Positions 1 through 10,516 of a DNA stretch of 64,000 nt are shown in pieces. The stretch comes from Leuctra nigra (taxonomy: Eukaryota; Arthropoda; Insecta; Plecoptera; Leuctridae): contig OW203771.1 in the NCBI GenBank assembly GCA_934045905.1, positions 19,023,701-19,087,700 of the forward strand, given 5' to 3'. Made by a program: the position numbers and the translations under genes. How positions within the stretch are numbered: the first letter of the stretch is position 1; each line of letters begins with the position of its first letter. The notes below the pieces were generated by a model that saw only the letters and a list, made by a program, of their open reading frames with translations, was not told the DNA's origin and did not search any database.

Positions 1-33
1 GCTCTGGGTTGTACGTGACATTTGTGACATTTA
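1..33. repeat. Inverted-repeat partner of 3536-3566
   Basis: The first 32 bases (gctctgggttgtacgtg...) reappear in reverse complement at 3536-3566 with a one-base indel. The window edge prevents me from seeing whether this is the end of a larger element. It could be the terminal repeat of a 3.5-kb insertion or two copies of a small repeat. Confidence 0.5.
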
Positions 34-111
34 ATCGTGTGTTGCATGTTGCATATACTGCTGTGATGTAAGTTATTTTAATTCAAATATTGAAATCTAC
101 AAAAAACCATG

Positions 112-424
112 AAAAGGCGGCCCCTACTTTTTTCTTAACGGCTTAACCGATTGTCTCCAAATTTTTACAGCATTGAGTTAAAGAGTAAATCTGTGTCTCT
201 AGTGATCGAAAAAAATAATAAAACATGTTTTTTCTCGTTTTTTAGGAAGTGCTAACATGGGCAATATATGAGAATTTTTGGCACTTCTGCCCTGAAATAA
301 CTAAACAAAAAATAAAACTTTGGGCCTCTAGAGACACAGATCTACTCTTTATCTATAAGATAACATGTGAAAACTTGAAGACAATCGGTAAAGCCGTTTA
401 GGAAAAAGTAGGGGCCGCCTTTTT
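112..424. mobile_element. Palindromic MITE, about 310 bp
   Basis: The left end aaaaggcggcccctactt is repeated in reverse complement at the right end (agtaggggccgcctttt), and the complementarity continues for about 60 bp inward (aacggcttaaccgattgtc). There is no coding capacity, so this is a non-autonomous terminal-inverted-repeat element. No clear target-site duplication was identified. Confidence 0.7.
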
Positions 425-852
425 GTGCTTCATAAAACATGGATTTCATCAAGTATTGTATGGCAGTGAAATGAAGGCGGGCGAGACGAGATCAAAAAAT
501 TATAGAATAGGTATCCAGGACAGCCAGGCAAGATTGGTACTTATTTTAGACAAAATACTTATAAATCCAGCGTGCTTATTATTTTAGCCATAATCTTCAC
601 AAATTATTGTTTTTGGTGTGACACTATGACCTTGTTACTCAAAGATATAAAATGTTTAGGTATATAATGTTTTTTTCTGAGATTCGACATTTTACCAGAA
701 GAATATCAGTGAATAGTACTACTAGTCGATGTAGGTACTGTATAATTTTGATTAGAAAACTTTAAAAATTATCTACCTATTCAAAAATACTTTCAAAAAT
801 GTCAAATGCAGCTCGAGTTTCAATGTGTCTATTTATGTTATTTCATATTGTT

Positions 853-1040
853 CAATCTCTCGACAGCGTGGGTTGTGGAGGCCCGTGCTGTGAATGTCAC
901 ACCGTCCTTCGGATGGGACGTTAAGCCGTTGGCCCCCATGCTATCTTTCGTCAGGAGTAGGCTACATGCCGGTACCGGGTTTCCTCTCCTCCCTTCTCTA
1001 TTACTTTCTCACTAGCGGAGCCTCGGCTTTGTTGAGAATA
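853..1040 (+). repeat. Dispersed GC-rich repeat, copy 1
   Basis: A GC-rich island in AT-rich DNA (ctcgacagcg...aggcccgtgctgtgaatg...gggacgttaagccgttgg...gagcctcggctttgtt). A second copy lies in reverse orientation at 32862-33120. It looks like a SINE or the 3' part of a LINE; the gacgttaag block resembles the tail of the tRNA-derived SINEs here. The rest of 425-1246 is AT-rich with nothing recognised. Confidence 0.6.
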
Positions 1041-1246
1041 CTTAATAACTTAATTATAACATATTAAATAGATATCAGGATAGTCGAAATGCATTTCAAA
1101 TTTGTGTAAAGGAACGAAGTCGAAATTGTTTTATATTGTCTATTGAATATTATAATAAAAGGTTAATGGAAGAGCTGAAATAATTTTGATTATGACAAGG
1201 ATAAGTTCTGAGGAAGAAAGTTGAGCGCCGATTGCAAGCGACTTAC

Positions 1247-4200
1247 TATCATACCACCGATAGTCATCCTGACCTCGGGCAAAAGACTGGGTTTGATGTC
1301 TTCTGGAACCATCGCAGAATTGAGGATCAAGTGGTCCGCAGCTTTCAGAATGTCTCCTAGAGACTCGCTTGTGGCCGAAGAGCTGATGAATTCAGTAAGT
1401 ACTACGAAATCCTGGCACAGATAAATCAAAATGTGACCTAATACTCTCATTCCACATGTTGAACGTGACATCTTCAGTGAACATTTTTCTGGCAAGGTCC
1501 TTGTAAATGGGAGAAAAAATGAAGTGTTCAAAATTAAAGTTTATTGAGTGAAATAAATGGTTAATAGAACTTGATGATGCTCTCAAAAATGTATTTCTCG
1601 AAAACCCGGCGAAGGAATTGGGGGCGTGAAAATTAGAGTAAACCATTTTTTATTTTTTAATTGGAAATTAAGTGTTCCTTCATATTACTGATGTAATAGC
1701 TGTCAGAACAAAACATGTATCCTACATTTCTATCCGAGTTCTAATGTTCAAGTAAGTTATGAGAGATTTTGTCACCGTCAATTTTTCTTCAATTTGTAAC
1801 AATTGTAAGTCTTTGCCAGAAGAATTTTGTCGGCAAAGTTTTTAAACTTGCTGTATTTCTTCGATTTTGTATCATTTTTTAAATATCGAAAAATTATATG
1901 AGACATCTGAACTCTATTTTGAGAAGTAAAACTATTGCCCTATACTTTAGCATTGGGAAGGTGTAAAAAAAATTCACCAAAAACGAAAACAAGTTATATA
2001 AATTCTCATTCAACAGAATTTTGCCAAGAAAATATAACAAAATTTAATTAAAAGTATCATTGTATTTTTTTTACTCATTTTCTGGGTTTCCCATAAAAAT
2101 TACAAATAATATTGTTCAAAAGCAAAACATTGGTAAGAAAAGTTTTAAATGTTCGTACATAATCTATCAAATCAATATAGATCACACGTTAAATTCTTAA
2201 TCACCTTGATAAATGTTTTCAAGATGCACGATTTTTTAAATTTTATCCTAAATCCAGATATGCTTTAAAATTTGGTGACTAAATTAATGCTTGTGATACA
2301 TTGTATAATAAAGACAGTTACCTCTAATGTATTGAACATCTCATCGTTTATTTTGTTCTGATACTTGATGGCATACTCGCGAAGGTTCTGATGGTCTGAA
2401 TGGAAATAGCAGGGTTCAGAACGCCACATGGTAGCTTCTGACCAGACGACCTTGTATCTGTCCCAGTAGCATTCCCGTGCAGCTGTGAGGTTGCCGGACA
2501 CCACAGTAGCCACGACATCTGGAAGAAAAAACAGAGTGGCAGAGGTCAGTAGCTTCTGACCTTGTATCTGTCCCAGTAGTATTCCCGTGCAGCTGTGAGG
2601 TCGCCGGACACCACAGTAGCCACGACATCTGGAAGAAACAGAGTGGCAGAGGTCAGTAGCTTTTGACCTTGTATCTGTCCCAGTAGCATTCCCGTGCAGC
2701 TGTGAGGTCGCCGGACACCACAGTAGCCACGACATCTGGAAGAAACAGAGTGGCAGAGGTCAGTAGCTTCTGACCTTGTATCTGTCCCAGTAACATTCCC
2801 GTGCAGCTGTGAGGTTGCCGGACACCACAGTAGCCACGCCATCTGGAAGAAACAGAGTGGCAGAGGTCAGTAGCTTTTGACCTTGTATCTGTCCCAGTAG
2901 CATTCCCGTGCAGCTGTGAGGTCGCCGGACACCACAGTAGCCACGACATCTGGAAGAAACAGAGTGGCAGAGGTCAGTAGCTTCTGACCTTGTATCTGTC
3001 CCAGTAGCATTCCCGTGCAGCTGTGAGGTTGCCGGACACCACAGTAGCCACGCCATCTGGAAGAAACAGAGTGGCAGAGGTCAGTAGCTTCTGACCTTGT
3101 ATCTGTCCCAGTAGCATTCCCGTGCAGCTGTGAGGTTGCCGGACACCACAGTAGCCACGCCATCTGGAAGAAACAGAGTGACAGAGGTCAGTAGCTTCTG
3201 ACCTTGTATCTGTCCCAGTAGCATTCCCGTGCAGCTGGGAGGTCGCCGGACACCACAGTAGCCACGACATCTGGAAGAAACAGAGTGGCAGAGGTCAGTA
3301 GCTTCTGACCTTGTATATGTCCCAGTAACATTCCCGTGCACTTTCCATGATCCGTCATCTTCCGTCAACGTCCGACACCGTCCGACGAAAACGACCACGT
3401 GACCCGTCTCGACCAATCCCTCGCCGTCCGAGATTTTTGGGGATGGCTCTGATTGGTCGAGACGGGTCACGTGGTCGTTTTCGTCGGACGGTGTCGGACG
3501 TTGACGGAAGATAACGGAGCATGGAAAGCCAGCATAAATGTCACAATGTCACGTACAACCCAGAGCTAATGCATTTTCATGCATTTCTAGGATTGTTTTT
3601 TACATCGCAATTTTCTGCGAGTATAATATCGACTTCAAGGTTCCCATCTCCCGTGATCTCTTACTTGCGCCGGTCTCCGGCCATGTCACCGGCATCCTCT
3701 CTCCCTGCACTGAACACGTATTGGTCGGGCAATGGTCGATGACGTGAATGTCAGTCACCTTGCCGCTGCCCTTCAGCACCAGGACTTGGCCGTCGTAGTA
3801 CGTGAACGGCGTCATCGCGTCGTCGGTGTACGGGGCGTCCACCAGGTTGACTTGGAGGTGCAGGACGTCGGGACGCGTGGCGTCGTAATAAGACGCCGTG
3901 ACGTATTTCTTGTCGATTCGCAGTTTCTTGGCGAAGAGTTGGATGATCTGTATCAGGAGATCAGACATTGCAAGGATGTAACAGTAAAGTTGAATTATAT
4001 TCATTATTGATGTGGAACATTGTCATTGAGTGGCCTTTTTAGTATGCAGTTTTGCTGAAAAGAGTGAATGATTATGAAGAAAGATAAGAGCAGTCACGCG
4101 TCTTCTAATAACCAGGAAAACGCTCGGTGTAACGCGTTGATGAGCGAGCACCGATACGTGCAACATCCACAGTTAAACACTATAAGTACACGATACGACA

Positions 4201-5803
4201 CAATACGATTTTCTTTGCAACTCTCCAATCTCCATATAAACACTCTGGATGAATAACAGATCCATTGTGTCGTGACTTACCTATACGTACATACTTTCCC
4301 AGAAATCTCTTTTGACAACCCATACTATACTCTTTAAATGACAAGAAATACTTCACTGATTGGGCTGAAATCGTGTAAACGTTTAGATAATGTTGGTCTT
4401 GATCACCATGCAAAATTAAAACTTTTTCGAAACATTTTGATTTTCAACCAATAAGATATTTATTTTAAATTTTAGCCAGTTCGAGAATTTAGCAAAAACT
4501 TTGAAAAACTTTGGTCTTAAATTGATCGGATCAACCAATCAGAGGAAGAGGCGAAAAATAGCGAAAAGGAGACGCTCCTTATTTGTACTATTCGCATTGC
4601 TTTACCTCAGGTGTTGATTTGTTGCTGGTCAGTTGAATGCTGACGTCGAATATGTTGAAACTGGATTCAATCTGTGGCATGGGAGGATGGAGAGCCGCTG
4701 TGATGTCATACCGAAGTGTCATCTCACAGAGTGCGCAGCTGAACGTGAAGTTGTCGTCCACGAGCTGCCATTGGCCGGTGCTGGGATTCAAGCTGCCCAC
4801 AATGCCTTGCGATGAGTCGGGTTTCAAGGTTGCAGTGTAGATGTCAGTGACGGGCTGCGAAACCAAAACAGACGGTTTGACCCAAGGTGTCTATACTTCT
4901 ATAGACACATTGGGTTTTACACTAATTTTACCATAGAATAATACACGGTTTTACCACTTGTGTAGCTTCGATGTCGGGCCCCGGGGGAGGGGGGTTGAGA
5001 GCTTACAATTTGGATCGAACGAATACAATAAAAAAGAAACGGATGTACGAAACTGTCAAACGTTTACAAATGTATACGTTATAATAGATGATCGAATCGA
5101 CCATATTTTGTGTTCAATCACGTTAAAATGCGATTAAGTAAATTGTGTAATTCAAAAAGTTTCTTGGCCTGCGTGTGAATTTGAGACCCTCCCTCAGACG
5201 CAAAAATTAAATGTATGGTTTCTACTGGTAATTTAATCATTTCGTTTAACGGGAATGCTTTTAGGAATGGGATTTAATTAAAATGTATTTGAAAATTTCG
5301 TTCAAGTTAAAGTTTAAAAGTGTCCGAAGCTATCTGCAGCATTCAATGGCGACTTGAAATTTAAGTTTTGAAATAAATCAACCAACAAGCACGCATACAA
5401 TCATATTAGTCACTAAATTACACTTTTTAGTTTTATAATAAAGTGAACCACAACCTACCTCCTGAGAAACATTTTTGCCACTTATCCACACCAAATCCTT
5501 CCCTTCCTTCTTCACTCCAAGTGGAATCTGTTCAGCGCCATTACAAAACTTCTTCTCCTCTGCCGTCAAGTTAATGAACCTCTTCTGAAGGATTCTGAAT
5601 CCAGGATACATTCTCCCACACTCTTCATCCATGTCAGTCCAAGTCTTGGTCGCATTCAGCAAGCCTGTAGTCTTGATGTCACAGCCCAGTGGCAAGAAAA
5701 CAGGAACACAAAAGTCTTCACTAGTACTGCTGAAGATAAATGTCAACAATAACAGTCCATTCAGCCACATTTTGGTTTCAAGTATTACCAAAGCATGGTT
5801 CAA
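1247..5803 (-). CDS. Adhesion-GPCR-like receptor ectodomain, 5' part of gene (partial)
   Basis: Five exons with matching phases: 5803-5459, 4854-4606, 3947-3665, 2518-2322 and 1411-1247 (phases 0,0,1,0,0). Translation may start at 5803 or at 5770; the latter gives a clean signal peptide (MWLNGLLLLTFIFSS). Exon 1 looks weakly C-type-lectin-like (TWTDMDEECGRMYPGF, LVWISGKNVS). The exon 3/4 junction encodes WPETGA-N-VVA, then AARECYW and a later W and C. This is the W-P-x-T...R-x-C...W...C pattern of hormone-receptor (HRM) domains of adhesion GPCRs. Exon 5 (TEFISSSATSESLGDILKAA) resembles the helical start of a GAIN domain. Several N-glycosylation sites (NLT, NFT, NKS) fit an extracellular protein. 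The GAIN autoproteolysis site and 7TM part would lie beyond the left window edge. Family assignment is an inference from motifs; the exon chain is well supported by phase. Confidence 0.7.
1412..2321. other. Intron 4 of the GPCR-like gene
   Basis: AT-rich intron of 910 bp between exons 4 and 5 of the minus-strand gene. I see no coding sequence or recognisable element in it. Confidence 0.55.
2441..3340 (-). repeat. 107-bp tandem array copying an exon 5' end and its splice acceptor
   Basis: About 8.4 units of 107 bp (first unit 110 bp). Each complete unit carries, on the minus strand, a TTTCTTCCAG acceptor followed by the first 68 nt of exon 4 and part of its continuation. The true exon begins at 2518; seven further acceptor copies begin at 2628, 2735, 2842, 2949, 3056, 3163 and 3270. 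Relative to the true exon the copies lack the GTCGTCTG octamer and run into an in-frame TGA after DRYKVRSY. The copies are nearly identical, so the expansion is recent. The last unit is cut off by the hairpin element at 3341. Confidence 0.9.
3341..3529. mobile_element. GC-rich hairpin MITE, about 189 bp
   Basis: Inverted repeats of about 78 bp with two or three mismatches (ctttccatga...gacccgtctcgaccaatc and its reverse complement ending catggaaag) surround a loop of about 30 bases. It lies in an intron of the GPCR-like gene, directly against the truncated last unit of the 107-bp array. Confidence 0.8.
3948..4605. repeat. Intron 2 of the GPCR-like gene with dispersed-repeat pieces
   Basis: This intron carries one end (near 4119-4165, gtaacgcgttgatgagcg) of the dispersed family described at 52897-53833. 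Near 4430-4585 is sequence resembling the other end (ggagacgctcc). It looks like a degraded, internally deleted copy. Confidence 0.5.
4855..5458. other. Intron 1 of the GPCR-like gene
   Basis: AT-rich intron with a short G-rich stretch near 4980-4995. No recognisable repeat or coding sequence was seen. Confidence 0.5.
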
Positions 5804-7190
5804 AGTTTTAACAATGTCTTATAGGTAAGTATAATTTAATATCTACGCGAATTGAAATAACTAGACATGTTTCTTATGAAAAATGTGTACTAATGAATTG
5901 TATTCGCTTTGGTTTATCTAGGTAAACTTGTCATAAAATATATGACTGTATTTGATTATAATGAAAAATATATATATTATCACTCGAAATAAGGAATATT
6001 TTATGGCTGTCCGATAGTGTAAGGCAGTATTATATTTTCAAAAATAATTTTTTTACGTGGCCGTGTAACGCGTTGATAAGCGACCACCGGACACGTGCGC
6101 AAACATAGAACCGAAGATGCGTTAACCTACGTTTTATTAAACCTAGATTAAACGTAACAGTACCTATAGTTTAGAAACGGAATTAATCCACCGTTCCACA
6201 ATTACAATAAGACAATGTAATGTTCTGAACTGAATGAATCAAACCTTTCAAAAGATTAGCAACCTTCAAGGAAGTGTCAGGCTAGACAGAAGCTCAGAAA
6301 CGGAATGAATCCAACGTTTCCACAAGTACCTAAAAGACAATTATGAAATATCAATGTTCTGACAAAAACTCTCGATAAATAATGTTCACCTGCAATAAAA
6401 GCGGGGAAACTGTACTAAAACCTTTACAAGAACACCAATTTGCCAAACTTTTCAACGAAAATAAGCAAAATGCTGGAGAGATTTGAAATGACGTGTGATC
6501 AAAAGAAGAGAACAAACGCCACTCAAAGAAATTATTGAAATATCGACTCAGCAAAGTAGTTACACAGGAAGCACGGCCATCAGAACTACGAATTACAAAA
6601 AAAGTCAATCAAGGTCCTTAGTTTTGTGAAAAATCGAAATGATTTGTTTGGAAATAAGTTCCACATTGAATTATCAAAATATAATCCACTCATTCAACAT
6701 AAAAGTATCTGATTTTCACTGAAAATTGAAAGTAGCATCTACACTCTTGTACCTAAAGCAAATCAGATTCAGTTGCATTGGAAAAACATTCATTTTCAAT
6801 ACTTCATTTCTGACAGCTTTTAAAAATGTCAATAAGTTCACACATTATTAATTGATTGGGATGAAAATTTTTAAAATAAGAGACAATGTTGGTCCTAATT
6901 ACCATGCAAAATATGAGTTCGATCACATTTATGGAAGACCATTTTCATTTTTCAACCTATCAGGAGATGTTTATTTAAATTTTAACCAATAAATTGATTT
7001 CAAAAAAAAATTGGGCCTGCAAACAGAAAAGGTTGTATTTACATGTGTGCAAAATTTTAGATCGATCGGTAAAACGGTGCGACTTCTACTGCTCCAGATA
7101 ACAGCCAAAAAAAAACAAAAAAAACAGAGGTCCGTGCCAAAAAAGCCAAATGGAGACGCTCGCTTCGCTCGCTCAAAAATTACATTATGG
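5804..7190. repeat. Intergenic: fragments of the dispersed CGCGTTGATGAGCGAGC family
   Basis: A fragment of one family end is at about 6058-6100 (taacgcgttgataagcg). The opposite half of the family, ending ggagacgctcgcttcgctc, occupies about 6830-7185 and aligns with 53490-53833. Between them lies AT-rich DNA with a diverged direct repeat (agaaacggaat at about 6173 and 6296) and no gene. Short open frames here are not supported. Confidence 0.55.
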
Positions 7191-7581
7191 CGATTTGAGC
7201 GATACCACGTGACTTTAACTATAAAACACTAAGTGTTTTCTCATATCTTAAATATTTCTGGAAATTGCACATATCAAATTTGCATGTGTTATAGAATGTC
7301 TGAAAGTTACAGCTCTTCATCTTTTACAGTTAGACGTCGGACTGACCTCTCAAACAGGGGGATTGTTTTTGCGCCACCCGGTATTTACATTTGATAACAT
7401 TTTTGCTTCGTATTTAATTGTTTTATTGACCAGCTTGACGTATGGTTGCTTTTACTATACAAGGTTATCCATGAGTACTTTCTATGTTATCAGTTCTTTG
7501 TCGAGTCATTGAAACGGTCTCTACTTTACTCGTGACTAAAATGACAATGACAATGAATTATGAAAATTGGTATGGCAATTC

Positions 7582-7860
7582 AGAGAGGTTGGCTGAGTGG
7601 TAACGCTCTGAACTTGTATTCCGGAGGCCCGGGTTCGATTCCCGCGGCCGTCCTTCCTGACTGGTTTTTTTTCGTGGTTTTCCCTCAGTCGACAGGCAAA
7701 TGCTGGGAAGGAACCCTACTAATAGGCCACGACCGCCGCCTTCCCACCTTCCATCCTTACCTACTCTTCACCATCATCTCCCAATCATCCTCATAATCAT
7801 TCATCCGTCGCCGTTATCCTCGCTGCAGAACAGTGCGACGTTAAGCCCCAGACAAAAAAA
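7582..7860 (+). mobile_element. tRNA-derived SINE, plus-strand copy
   Basis: Pol III promoter boxes of a tRNA ancestor are intact: A box TGGCTGAGTGG at 7590-7600 and B box GGTTCGATTCC at 7632-7642. The head is followed by a roughly 200-bp body ending gacgttaagccccagac and a short A-tail. The flanking direct repeat CAATTC(A/T)GA begins at 7576 and 7861. Homologous copies are at 13816-14101 (minus) and 19078-19335 (plus), with a remnant at 12895-13080. Confidence 0.88.
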
Positions 7861-8163
7861 CAATTCTGAAATCTTGAATTAACCCTTTGTGTGCAATGTT
7901 ATGATTTGCCATTTCAAAGGCACTCTGTAGAAACATTCTACAGGTTGCAAAAATAATGTAAATAGTCATTGCTTTTTTTGGGGTCAACAATTAAAACGTG
8001 ATCAATATCGGAATATAACTTCGACGAGCGATAACGTTAAAGTTGAAATAAGGCGAGTCAATTAAGTTTGAAATAGGAGTATTTAATCAGTTTAAAACAA
8101 CAACAAATAAGTGTCGAGGGATTTCTACCATACGGGTTGGTAGAATTTAGGTCAGATCAATAA

Positions 8164-8397
8164 ATGATAGAGCGAAGGAGATTGTGCTGGTATGGACACT
8201 TAAGAAGAATGGATCCCCATAGGTGGCCCCTGAAGATATGGCATTGGACCCCTCCAGAGAGGAGGAAAAGGGGCCGACCGCCGAGAGAATGGCAAGAAGA
8301 TGTAAAGGAGGCAATGGGGAGAAGAAACTTGCTGGAAGATGGTTGGATGGACAAGGAGAGGTGGCGATTGGGGTGTGAGAAACGGCCTGTGCTGTAA
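8164..8397 (+). pseudogene. RTE/BovB-like non-LTR retrotransposon, C-terminal fragment
   Basis: 77 codons encode a typical LINE ORF C-terminus: RRLCWYGHLRRMD, then a PPERRKRGRPPREW block, then DKERWR...CEKRP and a stop. Full-length elements carry endonuclease and reverse-transcriptase domains upstream; neither is present, so this is a 5'-truncated dead copy. The 3' end is A/T-rich (aataaaaaaatcaataa) as expected for reverse-transcribed insertion. Subfamily assignment is tentative. Confidence 0.75.
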
Positions 8398-8478
8398 AAT
8401 ACTCACAATATAATAAAAAAATCAATAAATGTAAAATATTTCAAAGACTTTCTGACGAGGAAATTAATACAAAACTAT

Positions 8479-9427
8479 ACAACGCGTTGATGAGCGAGCC
8501 TTCGTATTGCATGCGAATTAATATTCGTTTGAAAGTTGTTGCTCTTTAGTTTCTTTGAAACCTATTTTGAAGAGGTTCTTGGTGTGGGACTGGACGACAG
8601 CAACCGAAGAGTGGACATCTTTGCCATGGATAAATCACAGAAGGCATACATATTAGACCCTACAGTTCGTTTCTAGTCCCACATAGCGCAAGCGCAAAAG
8701 ATCAATGACGAGAAGCGCCTGATTTATGAACCAACAATCCCCTACTTTAAAGACAAGTATGCGGCAAGAGACATCAAAGTCATTGGTCTTTTCATAGGCG
8801 CTAGGGGAACTTTGACTACATTTTTTAAACAATGTTGGTTAGATAGGAATTTCAGTAAATCTGTTTGTAGGGTTATTAGCTTCAAAAAGATCAGTGGCAT
8901 ATATAGCCAGAATTCAATTCAGTATACTTAATTGAATTATATGGATATGCCATAATAACATGGTTGCCATGGTCACAGTATAATATAAATGAAAATAACG
9001 TTATTGTAAATAGGGTACATAATACCTATGAAGTATCATGAAAATATGTAATGTATAAAATGAACTGAACAACAAATCCATGTTATTATGGCAGTGTTTT
9101 TTTCAATGTCTCTCCTCACTTTGTCTATGTATTTTTTTTTGTATGTGTTTTTGTAGGCAATGTAATTCAATCAATCGATTGAAATTTTTTACACACACTT
9201 ATGTCATAAGAGCGGTCACAATTATAGTTCTTGAACAAAGCAAATTATTAAGAAATTAAAAAAGGGGATTACAAAGAAATGATAACAAATACATTTGGCA
9301 TATTTATCCCTTTCTTTTTGACATATGCGATCGGATCCTCTATTTCCATGGTCTATAATAGATCAGCAACTTTCACACGAATATTAAGTCGCATGCGATA
9401 CGAAGACTCGCTCATCAACGCGTTATA
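8479..9427. mobile_element. Inner terminal-inverted-repeat element, about 950 bp
   Basis: About 64-bp terminal inverted repeats: left aacgcgttgatgagcg followed by agccttcgtattgcatgcg, right in reverse complement (cgcatgcgatacgaag, actcgctcatcaacgcgtt). It shares its outermost motif with the dispersed family at 52897 and others but, unlike those, has two matching ends. It contains a fragment of a retrotransposon coding sequence (8572-8931). Confidence 0.75.
8572..8931 (+). pseudogene. R2-type Pol C-terminal fragment inside a DNA element
   Basis: A 120-codon frame encodes VDIFAMDKSQKAYILDPTVRF, a stop (TAG near 8682), then RLIYEPTIPYFKDKY and IKVIGLFIGARGTL, ending in TAA. Such strings are typical of the C-terminal endonuclease region of R2-like non-LTR retrotransposon proteins. 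One in-frame stop and the absence of the reverse transcriptase make it a dead fragment. Its position between the inverted repeats of 8479-9427 suggests capture or nested insertion. Confidence 0.65.
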
Positions 9428-9950
9428 TTGAGCATTTTGTCAAAATGTCCTAGTCACAAAGTCTTTGAATTTGTTTCCCTAAATTCTGCCAAACCGGAGG
9501 TAATATAAAATCCCTGAACAATAATTTGTTGTTTATTTTAGACTGATTAAATACCTACTCCTTATTACAACTTCATTGTGTTCTTATCTCATATTAAACG
9601 ACAATCGATTTAGGTCGGAAGATATTTATAAGTCATTGTTTTATTCAGACGGAGAGTGACTCATACACTCTTGTTGTCTTGTTTGTTGAACTCAGATATT
9701 ATCTGAAATCAGTATAAATGAGGATTGCTGACTTGAGATATAAACAGTTCGTAAGTGCAATTCAAAATAAAGTGTTGGTTTTTCAGACGAAGGGAATACC
9801 AAATCTATTATATTAGAAGGTAATATTTGATTGTTACTAATCATAAATATGTTTTTGAGCAATTGTGTCATCAATACTTTTAGTTTTAATACACATATAA
9901 TGTGCTCCTTGGTCAATTCGCGAGGTTATTATTTTCTATAAATGTAAACT

Positions 9951-10150
9951 TGTCCAAAGTAAGAACGTTATTCGAGAGAACGGATTGGCTGATAAAAATT
10001 TGAAGGCTTCATCCGTTGAAGTCAATGCTAAAGCGTGAAATAAATTTAGTAGGTGAGCTCTGATTTCTTTGATAATAACAAAAATGATTGTCAAATGTCA
10101 AGGAGCCTGACCAGCAGCCACTGCCAGTCCGTTTCATTCAAATAATGTTT
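9951..10150. mobile_element. Short MITE, family with ggtgagctctgatttc core
   Basis: About 200 bp sharing its core (ggtgagctctgatttc, ataataaca, cctgaccagcag) with copies at 43375-43560 and at 20205-21012, where a second element interrupts it. Imperfect terminal inverted repeats are visible in the other copies (aacggta...taccgtt). Confidence 0.6.
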
Positions 10151-10516
10151 TATTAGGCTAAGCAAAGTATAAATACATTTTGAAACATTCAAATTACTAA
10201 GAAAATAAGACTGACAAAATAAGACTTATTTACCACAAATTATGTTCTTGCACGTTTTGAGTCCACAAATATTATATTTTTAAGTTGTGTCATCAATCTA
10301 CCGTAAAAATGTGTACAATACTTTGAATGGCACAAATGTTATGAAGAAATTAAATAAATATTTTTTTCAGAATCGGTCTCAGGGTGTGAACTGTACCACT
10401 TTGATAAAGATTCGTATGGACACGAAAACAATCAATCATACATATTTTTAAAGATACCCTAATAATGTATCTTGATATTGTTTTAACTTATAAAGGTTTG
10501 TTTTACGACTTCCAGC

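Larger units (their letters stand above)
8066..9570. mobile_element. Outer inverted-repeat element of a transposon nest
   Basis: Left end 8066-8155 (ggagtatttaatcag...cgagggattt...ttggtagaatttagg) is repeated in reverse complement at about 9475-9570 (taaattctgccaaac...aaatccctgaac...ctgattaaatac). Inside lie a LINE tail (8160-8440) and a complete smaller inverted-repeat element (8479-9427). I read this as successive insertions into an older element. Confidence 0.6.

Noticed and set aside
1130..1173. A terminal exon giving Leu-Phe-His-stop for the GPCR-like gene (acceptor attatttcag)
   Set aside because: Phase fits and it could end the protein, but three residues are too little evidence and a GAIN-like segment is expected to continue; left open.
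7632..7642. tRNA gene suggested by intact A and B boxes
   Set aside because: The downstream part does not close an acceptor stem, and several copies with the same 200-bp body show it is a SINE.
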